DNA from: Lepidostoma basale
Taxonomy: Eukaryota > Arthropoda > Insecta > Trichoptera > Lepidostomatidae
Reading direction: 5' to 3'
Length of the DNA: 64,000 nt
NCBI GenBank assembly: GCA_022606425.2
Contig: JAHDVF020000467.1
Location: forward strand, 62,001 to 126,000
Shown in pieces: positions 11,035-24,900 of the stretch (the stretch's first letter is position 1; each line of letters opens with the position of its first letter). The notes under the pieces are model-generated. The model searched no databases, was not told the origin of the DNA, and saw only the letters and a program-made list of their open reading frames with translations. The translations under genes and the position numbers were made by a program.

Positions 11035-12110
11035 GTTTTAATTTAACTATGTTTAATAAAAAAAATTAATTGTCATTGTCTTCAAACATTATTTGTTTGA
11101 TCAAATCTGTCAGATTTTCAATTCTCGAAAAACTACTTAAGAAATTAATTTGTAAAATCATATTAGGACATATAAATTCACTTCCTTACAAGACCAACAA
11201 ATTTAAGATTGTAAATTAACCTACTTATTTGATAAAAACATATATATGTATATTATACATATAACTCATTAAAAATAACATTTGGCAAAAAAGGTGGGCG
11301 GTATCTATAGGAAAGGGAAACAGTTGAATTACCGTAACGATGCTACTGTTACATTGCATTTCAAGTTAAGAATAACACCAACTATAGATAAGTATTAGTA
11401 ATTCTATGAACCCACTAATGGGGCTACATGCCATGAGGCTTATCCACATATTTTGCAATTAGAACTAGGTAAAAATTAACGTCGTAACCCTACGAATCTA
11501 CACTAGTTATGTTAACGGATCGCGGACACGAGTGTCGGATCATTTTTCTTATCTAGATCACATTATTACTTTTGTTTGAGCCTTTAAGTGAAAATAAAAA
11601 GCCATTTATGGCACACAATATAAAGAAAGCGGTGCGATGATAGAGAAATGAGAATCATTTGCACGAGCAACATTGAGGACGTCACAAAACTTCTACAAAG
11701 AAACGCTAAAGATGTCTAACCATGAACGACAATTAAACCAACGGGTTTATGACACTAGACCTACTCATGTACGACTAAGTTACTCTCAGCAAAATGTTCA
11801 AAATAAGATATTTATTTGAGATTTGTATTTGGAATATCTGCTGTATAAAATATGATTAAAAATAATTCATTTGAGACAGGAACCTCCAACTTATTGAAAG
11901 TACTTAAACAGTTTCATAAACAGAATAAAAAATTAAATGTGTAAACATTATCATGAATTTCTAAAAAACATATTACTAGTGTGCGAGAACTAGTGATTTA
12001 AACTGTCATTTCATACATACTGTAATTTACTTTCATATTATTCAACGATTTTATAATGTAAAACTAAATGTTTGATACATTTTTATCAAAAAGTGTGATA
12101 ATATATCAAA
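11035..12110. other. Intergenic DNA, nothing recognised
   Basis: AT-rich, slightly more balanced in base composition at 11290-11760. I see no reverse transcriptase or transposase motif, no inverted-repeat ends and no conserved frame. Confidence 0.4.
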
Positions 12111-12114
12111 ACAA

Positions 12115-12600
12115 ATCAAATCAGTTTATTTCATCAATAGACATTACAAAATAAAGGTTTAAGGCATCTATTGAGAACAGGTAAAATAATATATTGTATG
12201 TAGTATACCACCAGAAATGCATGAGAGATGGTTCGACATTTTTCAAATTATCATTTCCTGACAGGAAGGGCTGATCGACTACGTCAGGTACAGTCCTCAT
12301 TCTAAATATGTTTATTATTATTGTTATTATTTTTATCTGGTCGATAAAACGGAGCATCTTCTACAGCGCCCTTGAGATGAGTAATTCATAAAAATGGCGC
12401 ACTATAAATTATCCAATTTATTATTATTAGGAAGACAAGATACTCCCCAAAATCAAGAGTATTTGCCCTCTGAACGTATTTTCACTAATATGAAAGACGT
12501 CGATCTCCGAGGAGACCGCATTCAGCAGATTAATTGCTCTTCCCACCTGTGTCACCAGAGGCAGGTTGGTTCTATAGTCATTTCATACTCATTTTAGACT
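12115..12600 (-). mobile_element. Jockey-like LINE 3'-end remnants
   Basis: 12121-12245 matches the 3' UTR-type block also at 6160 and 47310 ('ggcatctattgagaacaggt'). 12425-12590 is the reverse complement of a polymerase C-terminus (arginine-rich tract, then a residue run like TNLPLV) related to 8232-8657. Both are truncated. Confidence 0.55.
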
Positions 12601-13415
12601 CCCAGGAATGTTTGATTTTTCTATGTGCTGTTTTAACACATTAATAAAGTACCAAAGTACTTACTTAAATATTTTAAATTAGTTTACATTAGAATAGGCT
12701 GGAATAAGCAATCATGTCATGGTTAAACGGTGTGATGATTGCAAGGTGCAAGAAGGCCTACTTACGTACACAAGTGATTTCTCTATTCATAAAACAATTA
12801 ATTCCTAACTATTTCATCTATTCTATGCGGTGAGTAATTTATATGATTAAAACATTAAAAAATTATACATAAATATGCACATTTTAACATTAATTTACTA
12901 AACATTTCTAGTTATGACTGAAATTTTACATTAAACACGGAATTATTGCAGTAGAAACTCGATTTATAGATTTTTTTACATAACTTATGTAATAAATTTT
13001 ATGTAAACATACCAGGACAGCATAAAAATGCAATAATCAAATAACGTATTGTCTATTATGCTCGTTTGTTGTTAAAATTCATATAAAATAAAGATGGCAA
13101 TGTTATCTTACATTTTGACATTAAAAATTTTGAGGTTATACAAATGATATACTTTTAAATTGTGAATCTACAATATTATTATTGTAGCAATTGAATGGTA
13201 AGCTATTGCAAGTTAAGCTATTGGTTAAGCTACTGTGTATTTAGCTATTACATTTTAAGCTATTGTATATTTACAGATATTCAAATTATCATTACATATT
13301 CATTTTTTGAAACACTTAAAAATCTTGCTATAATTACAATGCTATTTTAAGTCACACTTCAATTGTTTTAGAATTTTATAAATATATATATATTTTTTTT
13401 AAGATATGTTCTAAA
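12601..13415. other. AT-rich DNA with a short degenerate TAAGCTATTG repeat
   Basis: At 13197-13270 the motif TAAGCTATTG recurs four to five times with drift and irregular spacing. Nothing else is recognisable in this stretch. Confidence 0.4.
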
Positions 13416-13814
13416 AATACACGTACATTTATTACATGGTAATATTAAATTTTGATCGTTTAATTAATATATAATATATATAAATATATTACGTATTATG
13501 ATATTATAACTATTTGTAGTTTGACATTAAAAATACAACAGTTTGCTGTCTGTCTTTCTTTATGGTACATTATGATTTGTCATATTTTACATCAATTAAA
13601 TATATTCATTCAAATTCTATTAAGTAAATACACTAATAAATTCTATTTAAAAGTTTTAAAAGAAAGAAGAATTCATAAGTTCATATTTCATTTGTTTTTA
13701 AATCAAATTTTAATAATAAAAATTGTAATTAAACATTTATATTATACATCTCTATGTGATGAATTATGTGTATTTGAAAATATTTGTGTTTGAAAATAAA
13801 TATTATACATTTAG

Positions 13815-14700
13815 CTCTGTCTATCAATGACACCAAACTGTACATTAACACCATCATCAAGCCAATGGTGATACATGGTTCTGACTCATGGACAATGACT
13901 CTTAAATAACAAGATAGAATTTAATTGTTTGAGAATAGAACCCTAAGGATGATCCTGGGACCCAGACCTGGTGTTGCAGTGGGAACTTGGAGGCATAAGG
14001 GCAAGGTCTGTGTTAAGAGCAACCGAAATAAGACCTCTAGCAAGGCCTAGACCTCGCCTAATGGAAAATATTCTAACTGATCTGCCTAGTTTGGGTGAAA
14101 CAAAAAACTGGGAACAAAAGGCGCAGAACTGAAGAACTTGGAATAAAATTATCAAGGAGGCTAAAATGCTTCAAGAGTTGTACGCCCATATGAAGTAAGT
14201 ATGTAAGATGATAATGATGTCAACTTAAAACTAAGACAGAGGATGTTAAAGTGTTATGTGTGGTCTGTTCTGTTATATGGGTGTGAGACATGGACATTAA
14301 AAGTAAATACAATGAACCGGTTAGAGGCATTTGAAATGTGGCTTCACCCAAGAATGTTCAGGATCCCATAGACAGACAGAGTGACGAACACAGAAGTCCT
14401 GAATCGTGCAGGAGTAAATAGAGAGCTGCTGACATTAATCAAAGTCCGCAAGATTTCATATCTGGGTCACGTTCTGCGAGAAGAGAAGTATCGCCTGCTG
14501 CATCTAATATTGAAGGAAAAATAGAAGGCCGCAGGGGGGCAGGGAGAAGGCAGACCTCTTGGCTGCGGCGCAATGTGAGGGAATGGACGGGAATCGGAAC
14601 TGCGGAGGAGCTATTCCGGACACTACAGGATAGGGAAGAGTTTACCAGAGTGATCGCCAACGTCGGGGGGACCTGACAGGGCACTTTAAGAAGATGTAAG
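13815..14700 (+). mobile_element. Two LINE polymerase C-terminal fragments
   Basis: 13815-14200 reads NTIIKPMVIHGSDSWTMTLK, then after breaks RPRPRLMENILTDLPSL and IIKEAKMLQELYAHM, then stop. Its first part is also present in unit 2 at 41550-41740, so it predates the duplication. 14205-14700 reads CYVWSVLLYGCETWTLKVNT, then LLTLIKVRKISYLGHVLREE, then breaks. They are different lineages, both dead. Confidence 0.7.
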
Positions 14701-15162
14701 ATGAAATGTACAGACATTAAAAAATATATTAAATGCAAAATTGTCATGTTGCTTTCAACAATGCATTATATACAATCTACATTATTTTAAGTTTAAAACC
14801 ACATTCAAATACCGAATTCCTAAACTTCAGTCTGATCTCAGACACTTAAAAATATTACTGAGTAATTACACACATTTAAATAAATAACTTTTCCATAGAA
14901 TAATAAAATATAGTCTATTTTACACACTAGATTAAAATGCAACTATAAAACTAGTGGATCTGGTTTCAAAATCGGCCAACTCCGAATCCACTCTGATATC
15001 AGATCTTTCCAGAACACGATTGAATTAACATTTCGCTGAATAAATATGAATGTTGAAAAAACTCCATACATCATTACAGTGCGAGCCAAATCGATGTAAA
15101 GGGTGAAAAAAAAATAATATCAAAGGAAATATAAATAGAACCTTATGAATAGGAAAAGCCAG

Positions 15163-15720
15163 TTATTTGCTTGCTGCCTTTATCGTAAGGGTATTTACGA
15201 ATTCGCCATAATTGCATCCAAAGAGGTCTATCTCTTTTGCAACCTCATTTAAAAGATGAATCACTTTCAATACAGGAGAACTTCGAAGGGCCTCTGTGCG
15301 GCAATTTGGGGCATAAAATAATATATGCCCCCTTACTCTGCTATAACTATGGGGAACATATAGATTTAGCTCTCTCAGTATTCCTGGATTGTAAATACCT
15401 CCGGATAATAGTTTAAAAAAATGCTTTCCTAGAAAGATCATTCGACGAGTTTCAAGAGTGTTGAAATCCAACATTCCTGAGAGAAATAGTGGGGGGTACA
15501 AAAAAGGATAATAGTTATACTCCCTGAGGTATAAATATCTTAAAAATCGAAATGCAAACCAGAATATAAAAATTAAACAATTATAAAAAATATATATTAG
15601 GAACATAACATTTAATGTTGTCACATATAAAAAATATACTTTTAAGATATGAATGTTAAAACACTTAAAATATGTAGTCATAAAATAAAAATATTTATAC
15701 ATTAACTATTTTTATAATTC
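15163..15720 (-). mobile_element. Jockey-like LINE polymerase C-terminus
   Basis: Reads DFNTLETRRMIFLGKHFFKL, YVPHSYSRVRGHILFYAPNC and KVIHLLNEVAKEIDLFGCNY, the same domain as at 8232-8657 but a divergent copy. Upstream the frame runs into hydrophobic AT-rich sequence that looks like non-coding DNA. The part beyond about 15540 is shared with unit 2 (41940-42060). A SINE-2 tail fragment lies at 15075-15105. Confidence 0.65.
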
Positions 15721-15917
15721 TATAAAATCGGAGTTAGCTAGTTTTAAATGAGATCAACATGGCTTCTTTGTAATAATGTAATTTGACATGTTCAAATGAC
15801 ATATCTACTAATATGTTGATAAATATTAAGGTATATATTATGGATTAATCTTTAGACATTATTATTTAAAACAATGATCATAACATTGGTATGTATGTAG
15901 TCAAGGAAAAGGATTAA

Positions 15918-18900
15918 TTAATTTTTTGGTTTTTTCTTCTTTCCCGAGTGCTCCCTTTCAGGATATTTGCCGTGTTTGTCCTTCACGATCCAAAACGAAT
16001 CAATTACTTGGCCATTCTTGTCATCGGAAACCTAAAATGAATATTGAGTAATAAATATAACTATCAAGGAAGGGTTGGGGCAGGCAACAAAGTGAATGGT
16101 GCACTTAAAGTTGTCATCGCAAACAAAAGCCTATCCAAAAAAGCTAAAATAACAGTGCACAATGGTGTTCTTCTAACGACCCTTATGTATGGAAGCGAAG
16201 CATGGAACTAACAAAAGAAGGATGAAAGTAGAATAAATGCAGTAGAAATGAGATCTCTTAGACGAATGTGTGATACTCTGTATGATAGAGTGCCGAATGA
16301 AAATATGAGAAGTGAATGCGGTGCGAATGATGGTGTTATGAATTATAAATAATGAAAGGATCATCAGTATTGCCATATGTATACATAAAAAATTACAATT
16401 TCAATAAGGAAAACAGACAGAACTGATTTGTACCCCCAATATCCTAACACACCTCTCTAGCTTCCTCCACATTCATACAGCGTGTCATACACGTACGTCG
16501 ATTCTTCGAGCCGACCTTTCTTCCTTGGTGTTCCTCGACTCTGCAATTCATTCAATCACAAAAAAATAATCCTTCAACACAATAACGCGAGGACACACTC
16601 GAAAATATAATAGCACAGGTAAAAATGTGGAAGCATGGATTGCAACCGCCCTATTCACCAGACCTTACGCCTTTGGATAACCACATTTTCAGATCGTTAG
16701 AACATACATTAAGTGGTGAAAAAAATAATAATATTGGAGAAGTGAAAATGCACTTGGGAAACTTCCTCCTAATACAAGGAGTAAATTACCTGTTCTAAAT
16801 ACAGATGCGAGGAGTTATACGCTTTCATCCTGGTGTAGCCATAATCTTGGCTGTGGAAAGCTGACCATGCTGGTATTTTTTCTGAAATAAGAAATATTTA
16901 TATTTCACCGTTAGTTAGTTAGTTAGTTAGTTATCACAGTTTTATATCCAAAATAACATTGAAATAGTTTGTGTTATATATTTTCATTTCAAAAAATATT
17001 TGATTTTTTTCAAATAGAGTTATATTTTTTTAATTCTTTTATTTCACAAGAAGCGTAATAATGCACATAAAACTAGCTAACCATCATGCCGTCTCTCCGA
17101 AGGGGTAGACAGAAAGAATGGACTGCCACACTTTTCTTTCCTGACATATTTCTCTCGCTTCCTCAACATTCATACATCGTGTCATGCACGCGCGTCGATT
17201 TCTCTGACTCCTCACATGGCCGACATTCAATATTTGATTTATTTGATCGTGCCACGTTTTCCTCAACATATAATTTTTTTACCATTCTTTCTTCATTCAT
17301 TCTTTCCATATGTCCAAACCATCTTAATGATCCTCTCACTATTTTGTTCATAACATCATCATTCGCAAATTATTATTGCACATTATTTATGCATACTACC
17401 GTTACTATAAAACAGGTGACAATTCCTTTATTATTGTTTTTATTGCCATTTAAAAATTTGGTATTTTTTTAATTAATATTAATGCATGAAAAAAAACACT
17501 AACACCAAGAATTTAAAACAAAGGAATTAGAATTTATAACACAAGTTTCAATATGAGCAGAAAATAGCTCATTTTATGTAGAAGGAATCTGGTCGCGTCC
17601 ACCCTTGAACCCAAGTCCCCTGGATCAGGAGCCATGCATTCTATCAACTAGACCACCACCCGACTCCGACACGCTATAGCTCCGACCCGAGTAAAAAACT
17701 AATTAGTTGTGTGACATTTTTAAAATACTCAAATTATAAAATATGTTCTGTTTTAACACGAAAAAGCCATGCTACATGTAAGACTCTCAGACCAGATAAG
17801 AAATACTGAAATACGTAAAAGGTAGGGAGTAACAGATGCTTAAATTTGCGGGTCAATAAGCTTAGGTCATTAGGTCATGCGAGACATGTTGCCCGATTGG
17901 TAGACAGTAGATGGACCAGAATAGTGGTGGAGTTGAGACCCCGGGAAGATAAAAAAAAACAGAGGGAAAACCCCCACACGATGGTCCGATGACATTCGAA
18001 GAATTGCTGATAATTGGATGCGAAAGGCACAAGACAGAAATACGTAAAGAAGTATGGGGGAGGCCTATGTCCAGCAGTGAACGACAATGGCTGTTTGAGT
18101 AAGTAAGTTTGTTTTTAAACTATTTTCTGGTTTCGCTCCAAGTCGAGCATCATCGGAGTCATCAAACTCAGTATTTTTTGTTAAGCTGATGAAGTTCCAG
18201 TTGGACCGAAACCGGTTGGTAAAAGTGAGGTTAAAAATATATACATACAAGTGTTATCGTAGTATTTTGGTTTAATTATGTAATAACAAAATATATTTAT
18301 ACAAAAATAATAATTTACCAAGAAATGTCTCCCGGCCCTCTTTACATCCTGCGGATCCTGTCACAATATGAACAGGGGCGCTGAAAAAAAAATTCAAATA
18401 TTAATGCATATAAAAAAAACTTGCTAATGGAGATTGTGCAGAAGACTACTTTTGCAGCTTTTATACGAATATATCTTATTTTAATCTTTGTACTTTAGTT
18501 CCTTACTACAAAATTATGCATAATATTATGATGAACATAGACAGGGCCTCTTCTTTATAATCTTTTTCTTCGATGGCCCTACAGCCCATATCGAGCCTAA
18601 GCTTTCAGTATTCATCACCTACAACTCCTCCTGTCCTCCACTTCGACCCTCCAATCTGACACTCGTAACAATTTCGCCCCATCTCTCCCAACTTCATCCT
18701 CCCATCGCAGCCTTGGTCGTCCAATTGGTCTTCTACCACCTGGCTGCCACTCCAGCAATCTTTTTGGGGTTCGCGATGACGGCAACCTCTGCACGTGACC
18801 GGCCCATCTCAGTCTATTCAGCCTGACCTGTGTGGGGAGACTGGGAGCTTTGTAAATATAGTACAGCTCGTCATTATGCCGCACTCTCCAGCCTTCACTG

Positions 18901-21900
18901 TCATTCACAGGTTCTAGAATTCTGTGCAGCATCCTTCTCTCAAAAGTATCCAGTCGCTCTGTGGATTTCGCTGTCATTGTCCACATTACACTTTGTCCGT
19001 TAGTTACGCATTGGCTCATTATTAATATGGCCGAGCCATAGAGGGCTCCCTCCGCTTACCCGAAGCTGTTATAAGCGCAGCGGCGCCTTTTGTCAGCTTC
19101 ACTCGTGCACTCCCTAGGCCCGTCCCCCGTCCACGCGGGACTTACGTTAAAAAATAATAATAATAACACATGTTATTTATGTATCAATTGTGTATTTTCT
19201 TTTGCTGTTGTATTGCTATGGGTGTACGGCGGAACATCGAGGGAGAGTAGCGTAGCTTAAATGTGGTCTGGGTCCCCCTTGGTTGCGCTTTGACTCAACT
19301 AATCTGCCTATTGCCGAGGAGCCTCAAGTCCAAACGATTCGTGAACCACATGAAGAAAAAGATAAGATCATGCATGTAGCCAGCCGCAGAATGGTTCTAT
19401 GATGAAATAAGTAAACTACTTACCTTGGGTTGACGTACGGATGTTCGTAGGAGCCGTTGTAAACTTCATAATCATATATGGGCCATAGACGCTCGTAGGA
19501 ATGCTCGTGAGCCCATATCTCCAAATCTACCCCGTATGTATAAAACAATTCCTCCAAGCCTATAAAATACAATAAAATTGTAACCAAATGCATATTTTAT
19601 AACTAATTACACATTTAATTAATAAAAACAATGTTTACATATTTAAAGTAAATTTTTATATCAATAAAGACACTATTATTTCCATCTTTAGTTTATTTTT
19701 CTCGACATGTTACAACGATTTTATGCCTTCATCATCGGGAGAACATCATCATTAAACGATTGCATCGTTCCCAAGATGATGAGACTTTCTAAACATGTTG
19801 TGAAAGCCTTCTAAACGTGTTGACAAAACCTTCTAAACGTGTTGATAAAACCTTCTAAATGTGTTGAGAAAACCTTCTAAACGTGTTGATAAAACTTTCT
19901 AAATGTGTTAAGAAAACCTTCTAAACGTGTTGATAAAACTTTCTAAATGTGTTGAGAAAACCTTCAAAACGTGTTGATAAAACCTTCTAAATGTGTTGAG
20001 AAAACCTTCTAAACGTGTTGAGAAAACCTTCTAAACATGTTGATAAAACCTTCTAAATGTGTTGAGAAAACCTTCTAAACGTGTTGATAAAACCTTCTAA
20101 ATGTGTTGAGAAAACCTTCTAAACGTGTTGATAAAACCTTCTAAACGTGTTGATAAAACTTTCTAAATGTGTTGAGAAAACCTTCAAAACGTGTTGATAA
20201 AACCTTCTAAATGTGTTGAGAAAACCTTCTAAACGTGTTGAGAAAACCTTCTAAACATGTTGATAAAACCTTCTAAATGTGTTGAGAAAACCTTCTAAAC
20301 GTGTTGATAAAACCTTCTAAATGTGTTGAGAAAACCTTCTAAACGTGTTGATAAAACCTTCTAAACGTGTTGATAAAACTTTCTAAATGTGTTGAGAAAA
20401 CCTTCAAAACGTGTTGATAAAACCTTCTAAATGTGTTGAGAAAACCTTCTAAACGTGTTGAGAAAACCTTCTAAACATGTTGATAAAACCTTCTAAATGT
20501 GTTGAGAAAACCTTCTAAACGGGTTGATAAAACCTAAACGTGTTGAGAAAAATGTGGAAAAAAACTGAAAAAAAATATAACATTTTAAACTTATTCTCCA
20601 TTCTCCGTGCAGAAATATTCCTAACGACATATAAAAGCGGTATTAAGGTGATTCAATAGCTGAAATAGAATATTTTTTTATGGAAAATATGCACACTTCT
20701 GCATTTTGTCTTAGTGACTCTCAATGTTAGAAATAATTAAAACTTGTTCATACAGTATTTGAATCATCTGTATTATTAATATACTTTGACCACACTTGAT
20801 AATAACTTTTCAATTAATTCTACAGCAAGAAGTGCTCTCTTGTTCCGTTTACTTGAAATAATCTTGTTTAAAAAATATAGAGATAACGAATTTGAGTTTT
20901 TTTTTTAAATCATGACGAATAAGCCATTACCAGCCAAACGAATATTAAATGTTTGTGATAAAATTAAACCATTAATACTGTGGAATTCCACAATGGTGAT
21001 TTTTTTATTAATCAAAACATTTCTTTATTTAAACATTTTTGAGATTATTTTTCACAACATGTTTCAAGCCATCATCGGAAGAACGATATAAACAGCAATG
21101 GTGAAGGTATAAAACCTTTGAAATGAGTCACGGAGAATTTTAATTCTAAATAAATCTCAAACAAACCAGATTCTCAACTTTTTTTTGTATCTAAATTCTT
21201 ATAATTTATAATTATTACATAGTGACATATGTTCTTAATAGAACTATGAATCAAATTATTTCTATTTGAATCAGCGTGAAGCATAATATTATAGTTCGAA
21301 ATCATTACACAAATTGATATGGTTTTACAGTTTGTTATAGCCCTGAGGAGGCTAGCCCTGAGGAGGCCAGAGTAACTCAATAAAGTGGTTTATACTAAGC
21401 TAAAAGTGTTCAATTTTATTTTTAAATATGTCAAACCACCAAGAAGGGCTTCGTATCAAAGTTCTAAATTAGTTTTACCAGGGAAATATTTAAAAACATA
21501 TCATGTACCATAAATAAACTCAACTGTCCGGCTTCGTACAGTTGAAAGGAATCATACATTTACTTCACAATAAATAAGCATAGAATGAAACCATAAATTA
21601 AAATACAAAAGATCTCACCAAGAAAAAATATATTTCAAATTTGTTGCCATAAATAATAAATCAAATTCTAACAATATCTTTTAAAACTTGGAGCAGGTGA
21701 GTGAATTTGTGTATTTAGGTAGCATGTTCACAGATGATGGCCGAACGAATAGTGACATCGAAAGAAGAAGAAGTGAATGGAGCTTTAAAAATAGTCATTG
21801 GAAACAAGAATTTATTAATGAAAGTGAAAACGGACGTTCACAATGGAGTTCTGGTCCCAACCCTAATGTATGGAAGCGAAGCATGGAACTGGCAGAAGAA

Positions 21901-24900
21901 AGATGAGAGCAGAATAAATGCAGTAGAAATGAGATCCCTAAGATGTATGTGTGATAGAACGGTATACGACAGTATCTCAAATGCTGATATAAGAAAGGAA
22001 TGTTGAGCGGAAGAAGGTATTATGAACAAAATTATGAATAGATCGCTGCATTGGTTCGGACATATGGAGCGCATGGATAGAGAAAGAATGGTTAAGAAAG
22101 TTAATGAGGTAAATGGAGTACGGAGTCGAGGCAGACTGAGGAAAACATGGGATGACCAAATTAATCAAATTTTAAAGGTTGGTCATGTTAGAAGTCATGT
22201 TATGAATGTGGAGGAAGCTAGAGAGGTGTGTCAGGATAGAGTAGTGTGGCGGTCCATTCTCTCTGCCTACCCCTGCGGAAAAGGGCGTGATGGTTTGTTT
22301 GTTTGTTCTTTAGGAATACCCTAGGAAACAAAGTGAATGGTGCAATTAAAGTTGTCATCACAGAAAAAAAGCTAAGTGCACAATGAGTTTCTTGTACTGG
22401 CCCTTATGTACGGAAATGAAGCATGGAACTGGCATAAGAAGGATGAAAGTAACATGCGGTAGAATTGACAACTCTTAAAGGACGAAAGTTGAATAAATGG
22501 AATACAAATAAGAAATCTTAAAAGAATGTGTGCTAAATTCATATAATCATATCATTTGACACTATCAAGTCTTCTTGGATATTGTCTTTTCGGGAGTACC
22601 AGCCTGAAGGCTATTGCTCCCCCACATGTTGGAAATTTCTTTCTTGGAGATAGTTGGATATTGTTGGATGGTAAGGGGAGGGTTACTTGGAGGATGTAGT
22701 GGGTTGTGTCCGACATTTGGACTGGACTACCTGGATAGGGAGGAGTGTGGAGGGATTAGGAATGACCTTGGAAAGGAGCCGAGGTCTTGGGTGGAGAGTG
22801 GCCTTGGGTGGGGGCCGGTTGGTCCTGGATATGGAACCAAGTGGGACAAGAATGACCATGGGTGGGGACCGATATGGCAATGGGGCTGAGATACAGGATG
22901 GGATAAGGATGGTGGAAGGAAAGATTTAGGCATGAAGCGTAGAAGTAAACAGCAGGTCGGCAGCGATGGCGGCGGCGGGGCAGGAGGAAGCGGCAGGACA
23001 GGGACAGTGAGCGATTACGATGGTCAGGATCTGTGACGACGGCACCAGAGGTAAAAGCCTATTGTCATTTTAATTGGCTGGCTGATGGGAAAGCGTGCAG
23101 AGCGATGTACAATTTGAGTATGAGAGTGTGGACCAATAAATAAACAAAAAAAACAATCATAATGATGCATATACTTGTATATGGAGCTGTTTTGAATCTT
23201 AAAGGATCGCCAAAATGCAGAACTTTTATTTTATTGTGAGAAGCTTCAAATGACAGCCGCCCATGGGCGCCATTTTGAAACAACTCAAGTACACTACATT
23301 ATCAAGTGTCAAATGCAATTATAAGAAGTGAATGTAGTGCGAATGAAAGTGTGACAATCATTAAGATGGTTTAGACGCATTGAAAAAATTAATTAAGAAA
23401 GACTGGTTATGAAAATATATGTTAACAATGTAAACGGAACAAGAAATAGAGGAAAACGTGGCAAAATCAAATATTGAATGTTGGCCATGCGATGAGTCGG
23501 AGAAATCGACATGTGTGCATGACACGATGTATGAACGTTGAGGAAACAAGAGAAGTATGCCAGGAAATAACAGTGTGATAGTCCATTCTACCTGCCTACT
23601 CCTTCGAGATGGGGAGATGGCATGATGGTTAGTTAGTTAGTTAAGGAGTTTATAAATTAATTATATTTATGAATCAACATATAATTTTATTTATTAATCA
23701 ATCAAACAACCCTTATAATCTTACGAAATAATCACATGTATATTGAAATATCTATAAAATAAAACATATTTAACAATAACCTAAATAAAATAACCACAAA
23801 TATATAATTTTACTTACGGCAACTTTCGATACACAAAATTAAATTAAGAACATTTTGATTGGTGAGAGCCTTTATGTTTCATTAGATTTTTAAAAAATAA
23901 TTAAAATGCAAATAAAACAGTAACTTAGTATGTTAATGCGTCAGTGCAAATTTCCATCTGACATGCAGTCACCTTCATGCACACATCCATGCATGGATCC
24001 GTTATCTCGGGACTTGGTAAGAAACCAATGTAACAATAACCCATATACCTTATTAATTAAATCACATATCGCTTACACATAATTAACAGAACTTATTTAC
24101 AAATCAGATAAATATTATATTTACATTTGTTTGCATTATTTGCGCACCATTAATTTTCACAAATGATTCCACTTTTAACTTTGTATACTGTATGCGTTTG
24201 ATTCGTGAAATATTGAGTTTTCTACCTGGCTACAAAACTGGAACGATTAGCAGCGATTTTTCAACTGTCTGTTGATATTTTGAGACATTTATGCCATTTC
24301 ACCGGAGGGGTAGGCAGAGAGGATGGATCGCCACAATGCTCTGTCCTGGCATACCTCTTGGGCATCCTCTACATTCATACATCGTACCATGCACGCACGT
24401 CGATTATTCCGGCTTTGAATGTGATCGCCTTTTAGTAATTGATTAATTTGGTCATGCCATGTTTTCCTCGATCGTCCTCGGCTTCTTTTTCCACTCACGC
24501 TGCTTGTGTACAACTTTTTAACCATTCTACTCTCATCCATTCGTTCCATATGTCCGAACCATCTCAGGGATCCGTTTTTAATTTTATCCACGATGCAGTC
24601 ATCTGCCTTACATTTCTTTCTTATTTCATCGTTTGGTATTCTATCATACAACATTTTCCCGCACATTCTTCTTAGTGATCTCATTTCTACGGCATTTATC
24701 CTGCTTTCATCCTTCTTTTGCCAGCTCAAAGTTTCACTTCCATACATGAGGGTTGGCACTAGAACACCATTGTGTACTGCCATCTTTGCTTCTGTGGATA
24801 TATTTCTATTTGCAGTAATGACTTTGAGTGCGCCATTTATTTTATTCCCAGCACGATTGTTGATTTTAAACAATGAAAATTTGTATATTTTTAAATGGTG

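Noticed and set aside
17575..17700. Functional tRNA gene
   Set aside because: Box A and B-like sequences are present but no full acceptor and anticodon stems pair, the sequence continues into a body, and it repeats at 45215-45305. It is a SINE head.
19785..20552. CRISPR array
   Set aside because: Units are contiguous 22-mers with no unique spacers, in an intron of an animal gene. It is a minisatellite.
22614..22933. Overlapping open frames on both strands in the GC-rich block as proteins
   Set aside because: Open frames arise on both strands because of low stop-codon density in G-rich sequence. Composition is low-complexity and no motif is visible.
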